Assembly (NCBI GenBank): GCA_016713905.1 | Contig: JADJOE010000003.1 | Location: 372,001 to 436,000, forward strand | Direction: 5' to 3' | Length of the DNA stretch: 64,000 nucleotides | Source of the DNA: Candidatus Vicinibacter proximus | Lineage (GTDB): Bacteria; Bacteroidota; Bacteroidia; Chitinophagales; Saprospiraceae | Shown: one piece after another, positions 1 through 8,318 of the stretch | Layout: every line of letters begins with the position of its first letter | How positions within the stretch are numbered: position 1 is the first letter of the stretch | The notes under the pieces: generated by a model | Databases searched by the model: none | Seen by the model: the letters and a program-made list of their open reading frames with translations, nothing else | Told to the model about the DNA's origin: nothing | Translations under genes and position numbers: made by a program

Positions 1-438
1 AGATTTTTTTAATTGCAACTCAGATAACATGCAATCTCCTTTGGCAGGACAGCAAACAGTTCCTAATGATTTACTGATGTTACATGGTTCATTTTGGCAA
101 TCAATTACAATGAATTCGTATTCAGTTTTACAATCCCCTTTAAATGGTCCAAGTTTAATTGGTAGGCTTGTATAAGGAAATTCTCCATAACTGTGTCCAT
201 TCCCCTTCACTCTAAAACACTCAGAAGTGTTTTGGTAACTAAAATTAATGGTCACGTAAAACTCTCCACCTTGAGTGCAATCTGATTGTTTGAGTTCCAG
301 CTCACTTAGCATACATTCCTCTAAACTACTTATGCCGCCGAAACCAGCATTGACAGGTGCTTTTGCGGTTGTTCCATATAAGTCTGAAATGGAAAGAAAT
401 GTACTAAAAGCAAGCAGTAAAAGGTTGATTTTTTTCAT
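1..438 (-). CDS. Secreted Cys-rich modular protein, C-terminus outside window
   Basis: The reading frame starts at the ATG at 438 and stays open to the window edge, giving 146 codons. Residues 1-22 look like a Sec signal peptide (MKKINLLLLAFS followed by a polar stretch). The remainder is rich in cysteine. A segment beginning CMLSELELK at residue 42 starts again as CMLSELQLK at residue 136, so the protein is built of tandem modules of about 94 residues. The complete first module contains CFRVKGNGHSYGEF and an EFIVIDCQNEPC stretch. I do not recognise a catalytic motif. It is probably exported and perhaps surface-exposed; a T9SS sorting domain might lie in the missing C-terminus. Function unknown. 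Confidence 0.75.
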   Translation of the reverse strand, partial: MKKINLLLLAFSTFLSISDLYGTTAKAPVNAGFGGISSLEECMLSELELKQSDCTQGGEFYVTINFSYQNTSECFRVKGNGHSYGEFPYTSLPIKLGPFKGDCKTEYEFIVIDCQNEPCNISKSLGTVCCPAKGDCMLSELQLKKS

Positions 439-643
439 AACTGGGTAGACTGATTTGAGTATATGACCTGAGTCTTGCATTAACTGTTGCCTGACCTGGT
501 AAAAATACCAGCATAAAGTTACTGAAAGTATAGCAATTTGTGAAGGTTTTAGGTAGTTATTATTACCATTCTAAAGGGGAATACTAAAAATCTTAATACT
601 TTCGAATTGCTGGAAATTGAAGAAAAATCGTTCAAAAATCATG

Positions 644-2686
644 TCAACCCAATAAATGAAGCATAAAAGCATATTCTCTGGCGGTCTCCCGGTATTGCTT
701 AAATCTTCCGGAAGCCCCACTATGGCCCGTATTCATATCACAAATGAAGATTAAAGGAGTGTCGTTTGTTTTATAAGATCTGATTTTTGCTACCCATTTT
801 GCCGGTTCCCAATATTGGACCTGAGAATCGTGATAACCTGTCCGAACAAACATGGCCGGGTAATTTTGGAAGGCAACATTGTCGTAAGGGGAATAAGACT
901 TTAAATAATGATAATACACTTCATTCGCAGGATTTCCCCATTCATCATATTCTCCGGTCGTCAAAGGAATGTCTTCATCCAGCATAGTGGTCACTACATC
1001 TACAAATGGAACGGCTGCCAGAATGCCCTTCCACAATTCAGGTCGCATATTGGCAATGGCACCCATCAAAAGACCTCCTGCCGAGCCTCCGGAGGCAAAG
1101 AGTTTGTCTGGCCGGGTGTATTTTTCTGAAATTAAAAATTCCGCACAATGGATAAAATCGGTAAAGGTGTTTTTCTTTTCTAAAAACTTGCCGCTTTCAT
1201 ACCAGGAACGCCCTAATTCCTGGCCACCACGCACGTGTGCAATAGCAAATGCAAAATTCCGGTCCAAGAGACTCTTTCTTGAAATGCTGAAGGTTGGATC
1301 TACAGAAATTCCGTAAGAACCATATCCATAAAGTAAGAGTGGATGCGATCCATCCTTTATAAAATTTTTATGGTAGACTATGGATATGGGGATCAATGTT
1401 TTGTCAGAAGCTGTTGCGTATATTCTTTCTGTGCGGTAATCTTGTGGGTTATAGCCTCCTTCTACTTTTTGGACTCTAAGAATCTTTAGAATTTGATCTT
1501 CAAAATGATATTCATAGATTGTCGGAGGGGTTTTAAGGGAAGTAAAAAGAATGCGAAGGTAGCCGCATTCAATTTCCGGATTAACTGAAAATACCGATGT
1601 ATAAACATCTTCGTCAAATGCAATGTAATATGAACTTGAATGGCCTGGAAATACATGGATTTTTAGAATCCCCTCACTTCTTTCTGACAAAACCAAATAG
1701 TCCTTAAATAATTCAAAATCTTCTACCAGAATCTTATCGTTATAAGGTAAGAGGGATCTCCAATTGTCGATTACGGTATTTTGATCTTCACAAATCATCA
1801 TTCCAAAATTAGGACCCATTTTATTTGTCCGGATAAACCAATCCTGGTCTTTGTGATCAATATAATATTCAAGGTTTTTGATCCGCCCTTGAAAGAGATT
1901 TAGTTTGTTTTCTGCATGTGTGGCGTCGATATATCGATATTCCGATTCAAGAGCTGATGTGGAATGAATCAATATATATTTTTTGTCTTTTGTTTTGCCA
2001 ACGGATACGTAAAAAGTCTCATCTTCTTCCTCATAAATTAATTTGTCCTGTTGGAAATCATTGCCTATTTCATGCAGCATAACCCTATATTCCCTGAGAG
2101 TTTCATCTTTTGTAACGTAATATAGGTTCTTTGAATCATTGGTCCAGGCCAGACAGGTACTTGAATTGGGTATTTTCATTGGGAAGACTTCTCCTGTTTC
2201 GAGATTCTTCAAGCAGACTGAATAAATTCTTCTGCTTTGCAAATCTTCAGTATAAGCCAGAAATTTATTATCGGGACTTATGGCCATACTTCCCACATGG
2301 TAATAATTATGGCCTTCTGCCATTTGGTTTACATTAAGAATAACTTCTTCCTTATTCTCCAATGAATTTTCATATCGCACGTAAACAGGATATTCTTTAT
2401 GCTCTTCAAACTTTGTTTTATACCAGTATCCATTAACGAAATAGGGTGCAGATTCATCGTTTTGAACAATACGTCGTGTGATTTCCTCAAATAATTTGTT
2501 TTCCAATTCTTCAAAAACAGAGCACATTTGGTTTCCGTATTGGTTCTCCTCTTCGAGGTAAGCAAGGACATCCGGGTGATCTCTTTCATTCAGCCAAAAA
2601 TAGGGGTCTACCCTAATGTCACCATGACTTTCAAGTTCTTTGGAGGATAATTTTGCTGTCGGTGCGGGAATCTTTGGGAATTTCAT
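644..2686 (-). CDS. ptrB: Oligopeptidase B-like S9 serine peptidase
   Basis: Prolyl-oligopeptidase family (S9A), most like oligopeptidase B, which cleaves short peptides after basic residues. The N-terminal part carries the YFWLNERDHPDV motif common to S9A proteins, followed by a beta-propeller of about 330 residues. The C-terminal alpha/beta-hydrolase domain has the nucleophile motif GGSAGG (Ser535), Asp620 in GYHDSQVQYWEP and His655 in NTGHSG, so the triad looks complete. The ATG at 2686 is preferred; the longer frame to 2716 would need a TTG and adds ten residues unlike the family start. At 680 residues it has normal length. No signal peptide is seen, so it is probably cytoplasmic. The neighbour upstream is a divergently transcribed MATE gene. 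Confidence 0.9.
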   Translation of the reverse strand: MKFPKIPAPTAKLSSKELESHGDIRVDPYFWLNERDHPDVLAYLEEENQYGNQMCSVFEELENKLFEEITRRIVQNDESAPYFVNGYWYKTKFEEHKEYPVYVRYENSLENKEEVILNVNQMAEGHNYYHVGSMAISPDNKFLAYTEDLQSRRIYSVCLKNLETGEVFPMKIPNSSTCLAWTNDSKNLYYVTKDETLREYRVMLHEIGNDFQQDKLIYEEEDETFYVSVGKTKDKKYILIHSTSALESEYRYIDATHAENKLNLFQGRIKNLEYYIDHKDQDWFIRTNKMGPNFGMMICEDQNTVIDNWRSLLPYNDKILVEDFELFKDYLVLSERSEGILKIHVFPGHSSSYYIAFDEDVYTSVFSVNPEIECGYLRILFTSLKTPPTIYEYHFEDQILKILRVQKVEGGYNPQDYRTERIYATASDKTLIPISIVYHKNFIKDGSHPLLLYGYGSYGISVDPTFSISRKSLLDRNFAFAIAHVRGGQELGRSWYESGKFLEKKNTFTDFIHCAEFLISEKYTRPDKLFASGGSAGGLLMGAIANMRPELWKGILAAVPFVDVVTTMLDEDIPLTTGEYDEWGNPANEVYYHYLKSYSPYDNVAFQNYPAMFVRTGYHDSQVQYWEPAKWVAKIRSYKTNDTPLIFICDMNTGHSGASGRFKQYRETAREYAFMLHLLG

Positions 2687-2793
2687 AAAATTTGTATTGT
2701 GATGCAAAACAAACAAAGTTTAGGGAATTAATAAGAAATCATAAACTATTGCCTGGTATTGGGGATGTGATTTATCTTTAGGCATCTAAGTAG

Positions 2794-4137
2794 ATGAAGG
2801 AATTTATACATAACGCTAAAAGGCTTCTTTTACTGGCCGTTCCCATAATGTTGGGTTCAGCCGGACAAAATGTTATTGCATTAACAGACAGCCTGTTTCT
2901 ATACGGTTACGATGAAAAGGATTTTGCAGCCGTTGGTTTTGTAAGTGTTTTTTATCTTGTAATATCTTCCATTGCCTATGGTTTTTCTAAAGGAGGGCAG
3001 ATCATTATTGCCAGAAAATATGGGGAAAGATCTCCAACTGCAGTAAAAAAGTACTTTTACGCAATTCTCTTTTTTGAACTGGTAGTTGGTCTTTTTATCT
3101 TCATCATACTTAAATTCTTTTCCACGGATATACTTTCCTTGTTTGTCAAATCTCAGGTAATTCTGCAAAAATCACTTGAATTTATTGAATATAGAATTTA
3201 TGGTTTGGTCTTTGCCTATGTCGGACTCGCCTTTTTATCCCTTTACATGGGAATCGGCAGGCCTAAGATTATTTTGATTGATACGGTCTTTTTAGGATTG
3301 ACGAACATATTATTGTGCTACCTTTTGGTTTATGGGAAAGCTGGATTTCCGGAGATGGGTATTGCAGGGGCAGGATTGGCAAGTTCCCTTGCAGAAATTG
3401 CAGCTTTTGTCTTCTTTCTGGTTTATATTCTTTTGGATAAGGATCTAAAGCCATTCGATCTGTTTTCCATACCCCATATTGAGCCGGCCGAATTAAGGAA
3501 TATTTACAAATTGAGTTTACCCATTCTGATGCAATCTGTTATTGGGATTGCAAGCTGGTTTATCTTCTTTAGTTTTATTGAAAAACTTGGCGAACGGGCT
3601 TTAGCCATTTCCAACTTATTGCGGGTGGTCTATCTCATCTTCACCATTCCATGTTGGGGTTTTGCAGCCGCCATTAATACCATGGTGAGCAAGACCATTG
3701 GTCGAAAAAGGGAGCAGAGAGTACTTAAGCAAGTATATCATTCCTCCTTAATTTCACTGGCGGTTACCACGATAGTCTCTTTTCCTTTTCTGATTTTTGC
3801 CCAGACTTTAATGTATCCTTTTTTAGGAGGAGGAGATACCGCTTTGTTTCAAGAATCCCTTCCGTACTTTAAAATTCTGTTTGCGATTTTGATGGTAGCC
3901 TCATTTTCAAATATTTTTTTTAACGGGGTGAGTGGCGCTGGAGAGACTTCCAAAGGATTGAATATTCAGATTATAGGTTCCTTGCTTTATTTGGGGATCA
4001 CTTGGGTAGCCATTCTATATCCTGAAACTTTAGGGTTGAAATGGGCCTGGTATGGTGAAATTGTATATTGGCTTAGCCAATGCCTGTTGTCATGGTGGGT
4101 GCTCAAATCAGGAAAGTGGTATTTTATTAAATTTTAA
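2794..4137 (+). CDS. MATE family multidrug/solute exporter
   Basis: A 447-residue polytopic membrane protein with about twelve hydrophobic segments in two homologous halves, as in MatE proteins. Typical features are AVPIMLGSAGQNVIALTD at the start, a GIAGAGLASSLAE segment closing the first half and SLPILMQSVIGIASW opening the second. The family exchanges Na+ or H+ for cationic drugs or other organic compounds across the inner membrane. The substrate cannot be read from sequence. A TATCTTTA element at 2773-2780, one mismatch from the Bacteroidota -7 consensus, lies 14 bases before the ATG. Confidence 0.88.
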   Translation: MKEFIHNAKRLLLLAVPIMLGSAGQNVIALTDSLFLYGYDEKDFAAVGFVSVFYLVISSIAYGFSKGGQIIIARKYGERSPTAVKKYFYAILFFELVVGLFIFIILKFFSTDILSLFVKSQVILQKSLEFIEYRIYGLVFAYVGLAFLSLYMGIGRPKIILIDTVFLGLTNILLCYLLVYGKAGFPEMGIAGAGLASSLAEIAAFVFFLVYILLDKDLKPFDLFSIPHIEPAELRNIYKLSLPILMQSVIGIASWFIFFSFIEKLGERALAISNLLRVVYLIFTIPCWGFAAAINTMVSKTIGRKREQRVLKQVYHSSLISLAVTTIVSFPFLIFAQTLMYPFLGGGDTALFQESLPYFKILFAILMVASFSNIFFNGVSGAGETSKGLNIQIIGSLLYLGITWVAILYPETLGLKWAWYGEIVYWLSQCLLSWWVLKSGKWYFIKF

Positions 4138-4281
4138 AATTAATGTAATTTTTTTTCACCTTTTGTAATGTCTTGATTCAGGCATCCTAAAATAGTTAAA
4201 ATATTTATATATAATTGATAGTGAGCTGTTTGTATAAAGCGTGCTGTTTTATATTCAGAAAACTTATATAAATCTTTTCTA

Positions 4282-4289
4282 TATTTTTG
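4282..4289 (+). promoter_or_regulatory. Putative -7 promoter element for smc
   Basis: TATTTTTG matches the Bacteroidota sigma-ABfr -7 consensus TAnnTTTG exactly and ends seven bases before the smc ATG. A transcript from it would have almost no leader. No convincing -33 TTTG is present at the expected spacing. Confidence 0.45.
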
Positions 4290-4296
4290 CAGCCTT

Positions 4297-7200
4297 ATGA
4301 GACTTAAGAAAATAGAAGTCAAAGGTTTTAAAAGCTTTGCTGACGAGACTGTGATCCATTTTAATGAGGCAGTGACAGGTATTGTTGGCCCTAATGGATC
4401 AGGGAAATCAAATATTGTGGATGCGATCAGATGGGTCCTTGGAGAGCAAAAAGGAAGGGAATTGCGCTTGGAGCAAATGTCTGATGTGATTTTTAATGGC
4501 ACTAAAAAAAGGAAAGAAGCACCGCTTGCCCATGTAAGTCTTACCTTCGAAAACACAAAAAATCTGCTTCCGGTAGAGTATCATACCGTCAACATCTCAA
4601 GGTTTTTGTACAGAAGTGGAGAGAGCGAATATCGTTTAAATAATGTCACTTGCAGGTTAAAGGACATCACTTCGCTGTTTATGGATACGGGCATTGGATC
4701 CGATTCTTATGCAATTATTGCTTTGGGAATGGTCGAGGATATCTTGTCCAATAAGGAATCTGCAAGGCGAAAAATGTTTGAGCAAGCTGCGGGAATTTCA
4801 AAATACAAAAGCAGGAAAAGAGAGTCCATAAATAAATTAAAGGCGACCACTGAAGACCTGGCACGAATTGAAGATCTTTTGTTTGAAATCAATAACAATC
4901 TGGTAGAATTAGAAAAACAGGCAAAAAGGGCTAAGAAGTTTTTTGAAATGCGGGATAAATATAGAAATTCCGGATTAAGGCTGGCTTTTTTATCTGTTGT
5001 AAGTCTTAAAGAAAAGATTCAAAATACTTCCAAAATTATTGACGAGCAAGTCATAAAATTGCAAGAGCAAGAGGTCAAGCTTCACCAATCTGAGGCAGAG
5101 CTGGAACAATTCAAGAAATCACATCTTGACAAGGAGAAAAGTCTCAGTGAGTATCAGAAAAAAGTAAACGAACTTTTAGATCAAATCAGGGGCATTGAAA
5201 CAGAGATTCAAGTTAAAGATCAAAAAAAGTTCTTTAATGTAACGCAACAGGAAGCACTGAAACAAAGTAATTCCGAAGCAGGCACTAAACTGGAAGTGAT
5301 TGCTCAGGATATATTGCTACTTCATTCTGAAATTGAAAAAACACAGAATGAATTCAATAAGCTTCACCTTCAAACTACAGAGCTTCAATCTGACTACGAA
5401 TCCAAGCAATTAAAGTTTGATGAATTAAAATCCGGGGTAGATCAGTACCAAATTCAGAAGGAAGCCATTGAAAAAAGTGTTTTTGAATTAGAAAAGGACC
5501 TTGCGATAAAAAGAAACCAGCTTGAAAATCTTCAAGCTGATTCTAAAAGAAATGCTGATGAACTTGCATTCCGCACAGAAGAATTTTCCCATTTCAATAA
5601 GGATATTAAAGATCTGGAAAGCAACCTTCAAAGCGTTCAGGAAAAAATAGCTCTATTAAATAAGCAAGAAGAAGATCGAAAGGCAAAACTATCTATTCTT
5701 CAGACTGAAATTGAGACTCACACACAAAGTGTGGCCGCAGCCAATAGAAAGAAGGATGCCAGGAAAAACGAATACGACTTATTGAAATCGATGGTCGAAA
5801 AGCTTGAAGGATTTCCTGAGTCTATAAAATTTCTTCATCAGAATTGGCGTAAGGATGTTCCCGTACTTACGGATCTTATTTATACTGAAGAAAAATACCG
5901 ATCAGCAATAGAATCATTTTTAGAACCTTATCTTAATTATCATGTAGTGAGTAATGAAGATGAGGCTATTCAGGCCATCAGACTGCTTCATGGCAATGCT
6001 AAGGGTAAGGCTAATTTTTTTATTTTAAGTAAATTTAAAAACGAAAAAATAGTTCCTGCTGACATTCCAGGATTTAAATCTGCAATTTCTTTGATTGAGT
6101 CTGATGCACTCTATCAACCGCTTTTGTTTTCATTGCTTAACAATGTGTATGTTAAGGATGCTGAATCTTACCTTGAAGATGTAATGGATTTTCCGGAAGA
6201 TGTAACGGTGATCAGTTTGAGTGGTTCTATCATACGACAGAAGAATTCCATTTCAGGAGGATCGGTAGGCTTATTTGAAGGGAAAAAACTAGGTCGTAAA
6301 AAGCATCTTGAGAAACTTGAATTGGATCTTAAAACAATTGAGCTGGAAGTTTTGGAGCTCGATAGAACTTTATCTCAGCTTAAACATGATTACAAACAAG
6401 TTGAACTGATTAATAAAGAAGGAGAGCTGAATGCAGCAAGAAAAGAAGAAAGTAGTTTGCTTCAATCTCTTGCACAAATGTCCACCAAAGTTCAACATTT
6501 CAATGATTTAAAAAAGCAATTTGAGGAGCGAATTGCAGGTAATGATATAAAGTATAATGAGATTCAGCACCAAAGAGAAAACAATCAAGCAAAAGTAGAA
6601 GCTCTTAAGGTTGAACTTAATCAACTTTTAAACAGTATTACGCAAACCGATTTGGTTTTCAATACGATTTCAACAGAATTAACGTCCGCTGCGACCTTAT
6701 ATAATCAGTCAAGGTTAGAAGTACTTAAATGGGAAAATAAGCTGGACAATATTAAAAAAGACCTTGAATATCGTCAAAGACAACATGACGAAACCAAACA
6801 ACAACTTGAGCTTAATTCAAAGCGTCTTCAGGACTACCAGGTTGAATTGGAAGAGTTAGAGAAAGGTTTGGCGGAGGATAAAAATCAACTGGTCGAACGA
6901 TTTGAATATCGAAAAACGATTGAATCAGATTTGACCCATTTGGAACAGGATTATTATGAGATCCGGAATACAATTACAGGTCAGGAAACGCAAATCAGAA
7001 GTTATCAAAAGGCCATATTGGAGTATCAATCTTCCATCAATACTTTGAAAGATCAAAGGTCTGAAAGCAATTATAAAATTCAATCTACTGTCGAAAGAGC
7101 TGAGTTAGAATTCAACACGCCTTTGGATAAATACGTTCCTGAGGAGGAGGTAGAACAGATGGACGAAGATGCCTTAAGAGACAGAGTCATGTATTATAAG

Positions 7201-7851
7201 GTTAGATTGGATAATTATGGGGAAATTAACCCAATGGCATTGGAGGCTTATGAGGAAATGAAAGGAAGATATGAGCGAATTCAACTTCAGAAAGAAGATA
7301 TTCTTAAAGCTCAGGACAGTCTGCTTCAGACCATAAAGGAAATTGAAGAAACAGCAACTGCCAGTTTTATGAATGCCTTCAATCAGGTTCGTGTTCACTT
7401 CCAGGATGTGTTCCGTTCTTTGTTTACCAGTGATGATGATTGCGATTTAGTGCTGCTTGATGAAATGGATCCCCTGGAATGTGATATTGACATTATTGCA
7501 AAACCGAAGGGTAAGCGTCCGAAATCCATTCATCAATTAAGTGGTGGTGAAAAAACACTGACCGCAATTGCTTTGTTGTTTTCTCTTTATTTATTGAAGC
7601 CGGCACCTTTTTGTATTTTTGATGAAGTAGATGCTCCACTCGATGATATCAATATTGATAAATTTAATCACATCATCAGAAAATTCAGCAAAGATTCCCA
7701 ATTCGTGATCATCACACACAACAAGCTTACCATGGCCGAAGTAGATGTTTTATATGGGGTATATATGGAAGAGATGGGTGTTTCAAATGTTACTGCTGTT
7801 GATTTTAGAAATTATGATCACGACATTGTTCTTTCTGAAATGGAAGGATGA
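4297..7851 (+). CDS. smc: Chromosome segregation ATPase Smc
   Basis: A full-length 1184-residue SMC protein. The N-terminal head has the Walker A motif GPNGSGKS (residues 31-38). Long charged coiled coils flank a hinge around residues 500-660. The C-terminal head has the ABC signature LSGGEK (from residue 1081), Walker B FCIFDEVDAPLDD (about 1105-1117) and the switch histidine in VIITHNK. Smc forms a DNA-embracing ring that compacts and resolves replicated chromosomes, normally with ScpA and ScpB, which are not encoded nearby. The gene stands alone and converges on the minus-strand gene ending at 7866 with only 14 bases between. Confidence 0.97.
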   Translation: MRLKKIEVKGFKSFADETVIHFNEAVTGIVGPNGSGKSNIVDAIRWVLGEQKGRELRLEQMSDVIFNGTKKRKEAPLAHVSLTFENTKNLLPVEYHTVNISRFLYRSGESEYRLNNVTCRLKDITSLFMDTGIGSDSYAIIALGMVEDILSNKESARRKMFEQAAGISKYKSRKRESINKLKATTEDLARIEDLLFEINNNLVELEKQAKRAKKFFEMRDKYRNSGLRLAFLSVVSLKEKIQNTSKIIDEQVIKLQEQEVKLHQSEAELEQFKKSHLDKEKSLSEYQKKVNELLDQIRGIETEIQVKDQKKFFNVTQQEALKQSNSEAGTKLEVIAQDILLLHSEIEKTQNEFNKLHLQTTELQSDYESKQLKFDELKSGVDQYQIQKEAIEKSVFELEKDLAIKRNQLENLQADSKRNADELAFRTEEFSHFNKDIKDLESNLQSVQEKIALLNKQEEDRKAKLSILQTEIETHTQSVAAANRKKDARKNEYDLLKSMVEKLEGFPESIKFLHQNWRKDVPVLTDLIYTEEKYRSAIESFLEPYLNYHVVSNEDEAIQAIRLLHGNAKGKANFFILSKFKNEKIVPADIPGFKSAISLIESDALYQPLLFSLLNNVYVKDAESYLEDVMDFPEDVTVISLSGSIIRQKNSISGGSVGLFEGKKLGRKKHLEKLELDLKTIELEVLELDRTLSQLKHDYKQVELINKEGELNAARKEESSLLQSLAQMSTKVQHFNDLKKQFEERIAGNDIKYNEIQHQRENNQAKVEALKVELNQLLNSITQTDLVFNTISTELTSAATLYNQSRLEVLKWENKLDNIKKDLEYRQRQHDETKQQLELNSKRLQDYQVELEELEKGLAEDKNQLVERFEYRKTIESDLTHLEQDYYEIRNTITGQETQIRSYQKAILEYQSSINTLKDQRSESNYKIQSTVERAELEFNTPLDKYVPEEEVEQMDEDALRDRVMYYKVRLDNYGEINPMALEAYEEMKGRYERIQLQKEDILKAQDSLLQTIKEIEETATASFMNAFNQVRVHFQDVFRSLFTSDDDCDLVLLDEMDPLECDIDIIAKPKGKRPKSIHQLSGGEKTLTAIALLFSLYLLKPAPFCIFDEVDAPLDDINIDKFNHIIRKFSKDSQFVIITHNKLTMAEVDVLYGVYMEEMGVSNVTAVDFRNYDHDIVLSEMEG

Positions 7852-7865
7852 CCATCCATTGTTCT

Positions 7866-8318
7866 CTACAAATTTCTGGAAAACACAGGCAGTTGATCGA
7901 TAAATTGAAAGCTTTTTAATTCGTGATCAATTTTTGCAATTAAAGTCGACCTGCCATTTGTGACTGCAAGGTATGGTGCATGTACAATAAAATTGTAATT
8001 AGCTGCCTGATCAAGTACACTTTGTGTAATGGGGATTTCATAGGATTTACATTCAATGATAATCATTGGATTACCGGAAGAATGGTTTACAACCAAATCA
8101 AATCTTTTTTTAAATCCGCCATAAACAATTTGTTTTTCAACAGACATATTAGCCAGACTGTATTGAAGGTCGACGTGCAAATGTTGTATAAATAACTGTC
8201 TTACAATTTCTTCAGGAGAGGCAACGATCCATTTTCTTCTTACCGGATCATAAATTTGATTTTTTTCGTTTCGTTTGATCAGGCTGAAATGATTTTCCAA
8301 TGAAAAATTTCCGCCCAT
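7866..8318 (-). CDS. HsdR N-terminal-like (PD-(D/E)xK fold) protein
   Basis: A 150-residue protein matching the stand-alone type I restriction enzyme R N-terminal domain family (HSDR_N_2). The nuclease-fold residues are visible: Asp74 in KKRFDLVV, Glu89 and Lys91 in IIIECKS, and a following QSVLDQAANYN helix. The N-terminus has the family's DPVRRKWIVASPEEIVRQ motif. Whether these stand-alone copies cut DNA is not established. Its ATG overlaps the stop of the upstream 759-residue gene by one base (TGATG), which points to translational coupling. No HsdM or HsdS gene is nearby, so this is not an ordinary type I restriction locus. Confidence 0.85.
   Translation of the reverse strand: MGGNFSLENHFSLIKRNEKNQIYDPVRRKWIVASPEEIVRQLFIQHLHVDLQYSLANMSVEKQIVYGGFKKRFDLVVNHSSGNPMIIIECKSYEIPITQSVLDQAANYNFIVHAPYLAVTNGRSTLIAKIDHELKSFQFIDQLPVFSRNL

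Noticed and set aside
496..511. Perfect hairpin CTGGTA-AAAA-TACCAG
   Set aside because: Six pairs only, with no U-run, in the promoter region of the partial gene at 1-438; not enough to call a terminator or operator.
4140..4556. A 138-residue minus-strand ORF overlapping the smc start
   Set aside because: It covers the Walker A region of smc in antisense and lacks any recognisable feature.
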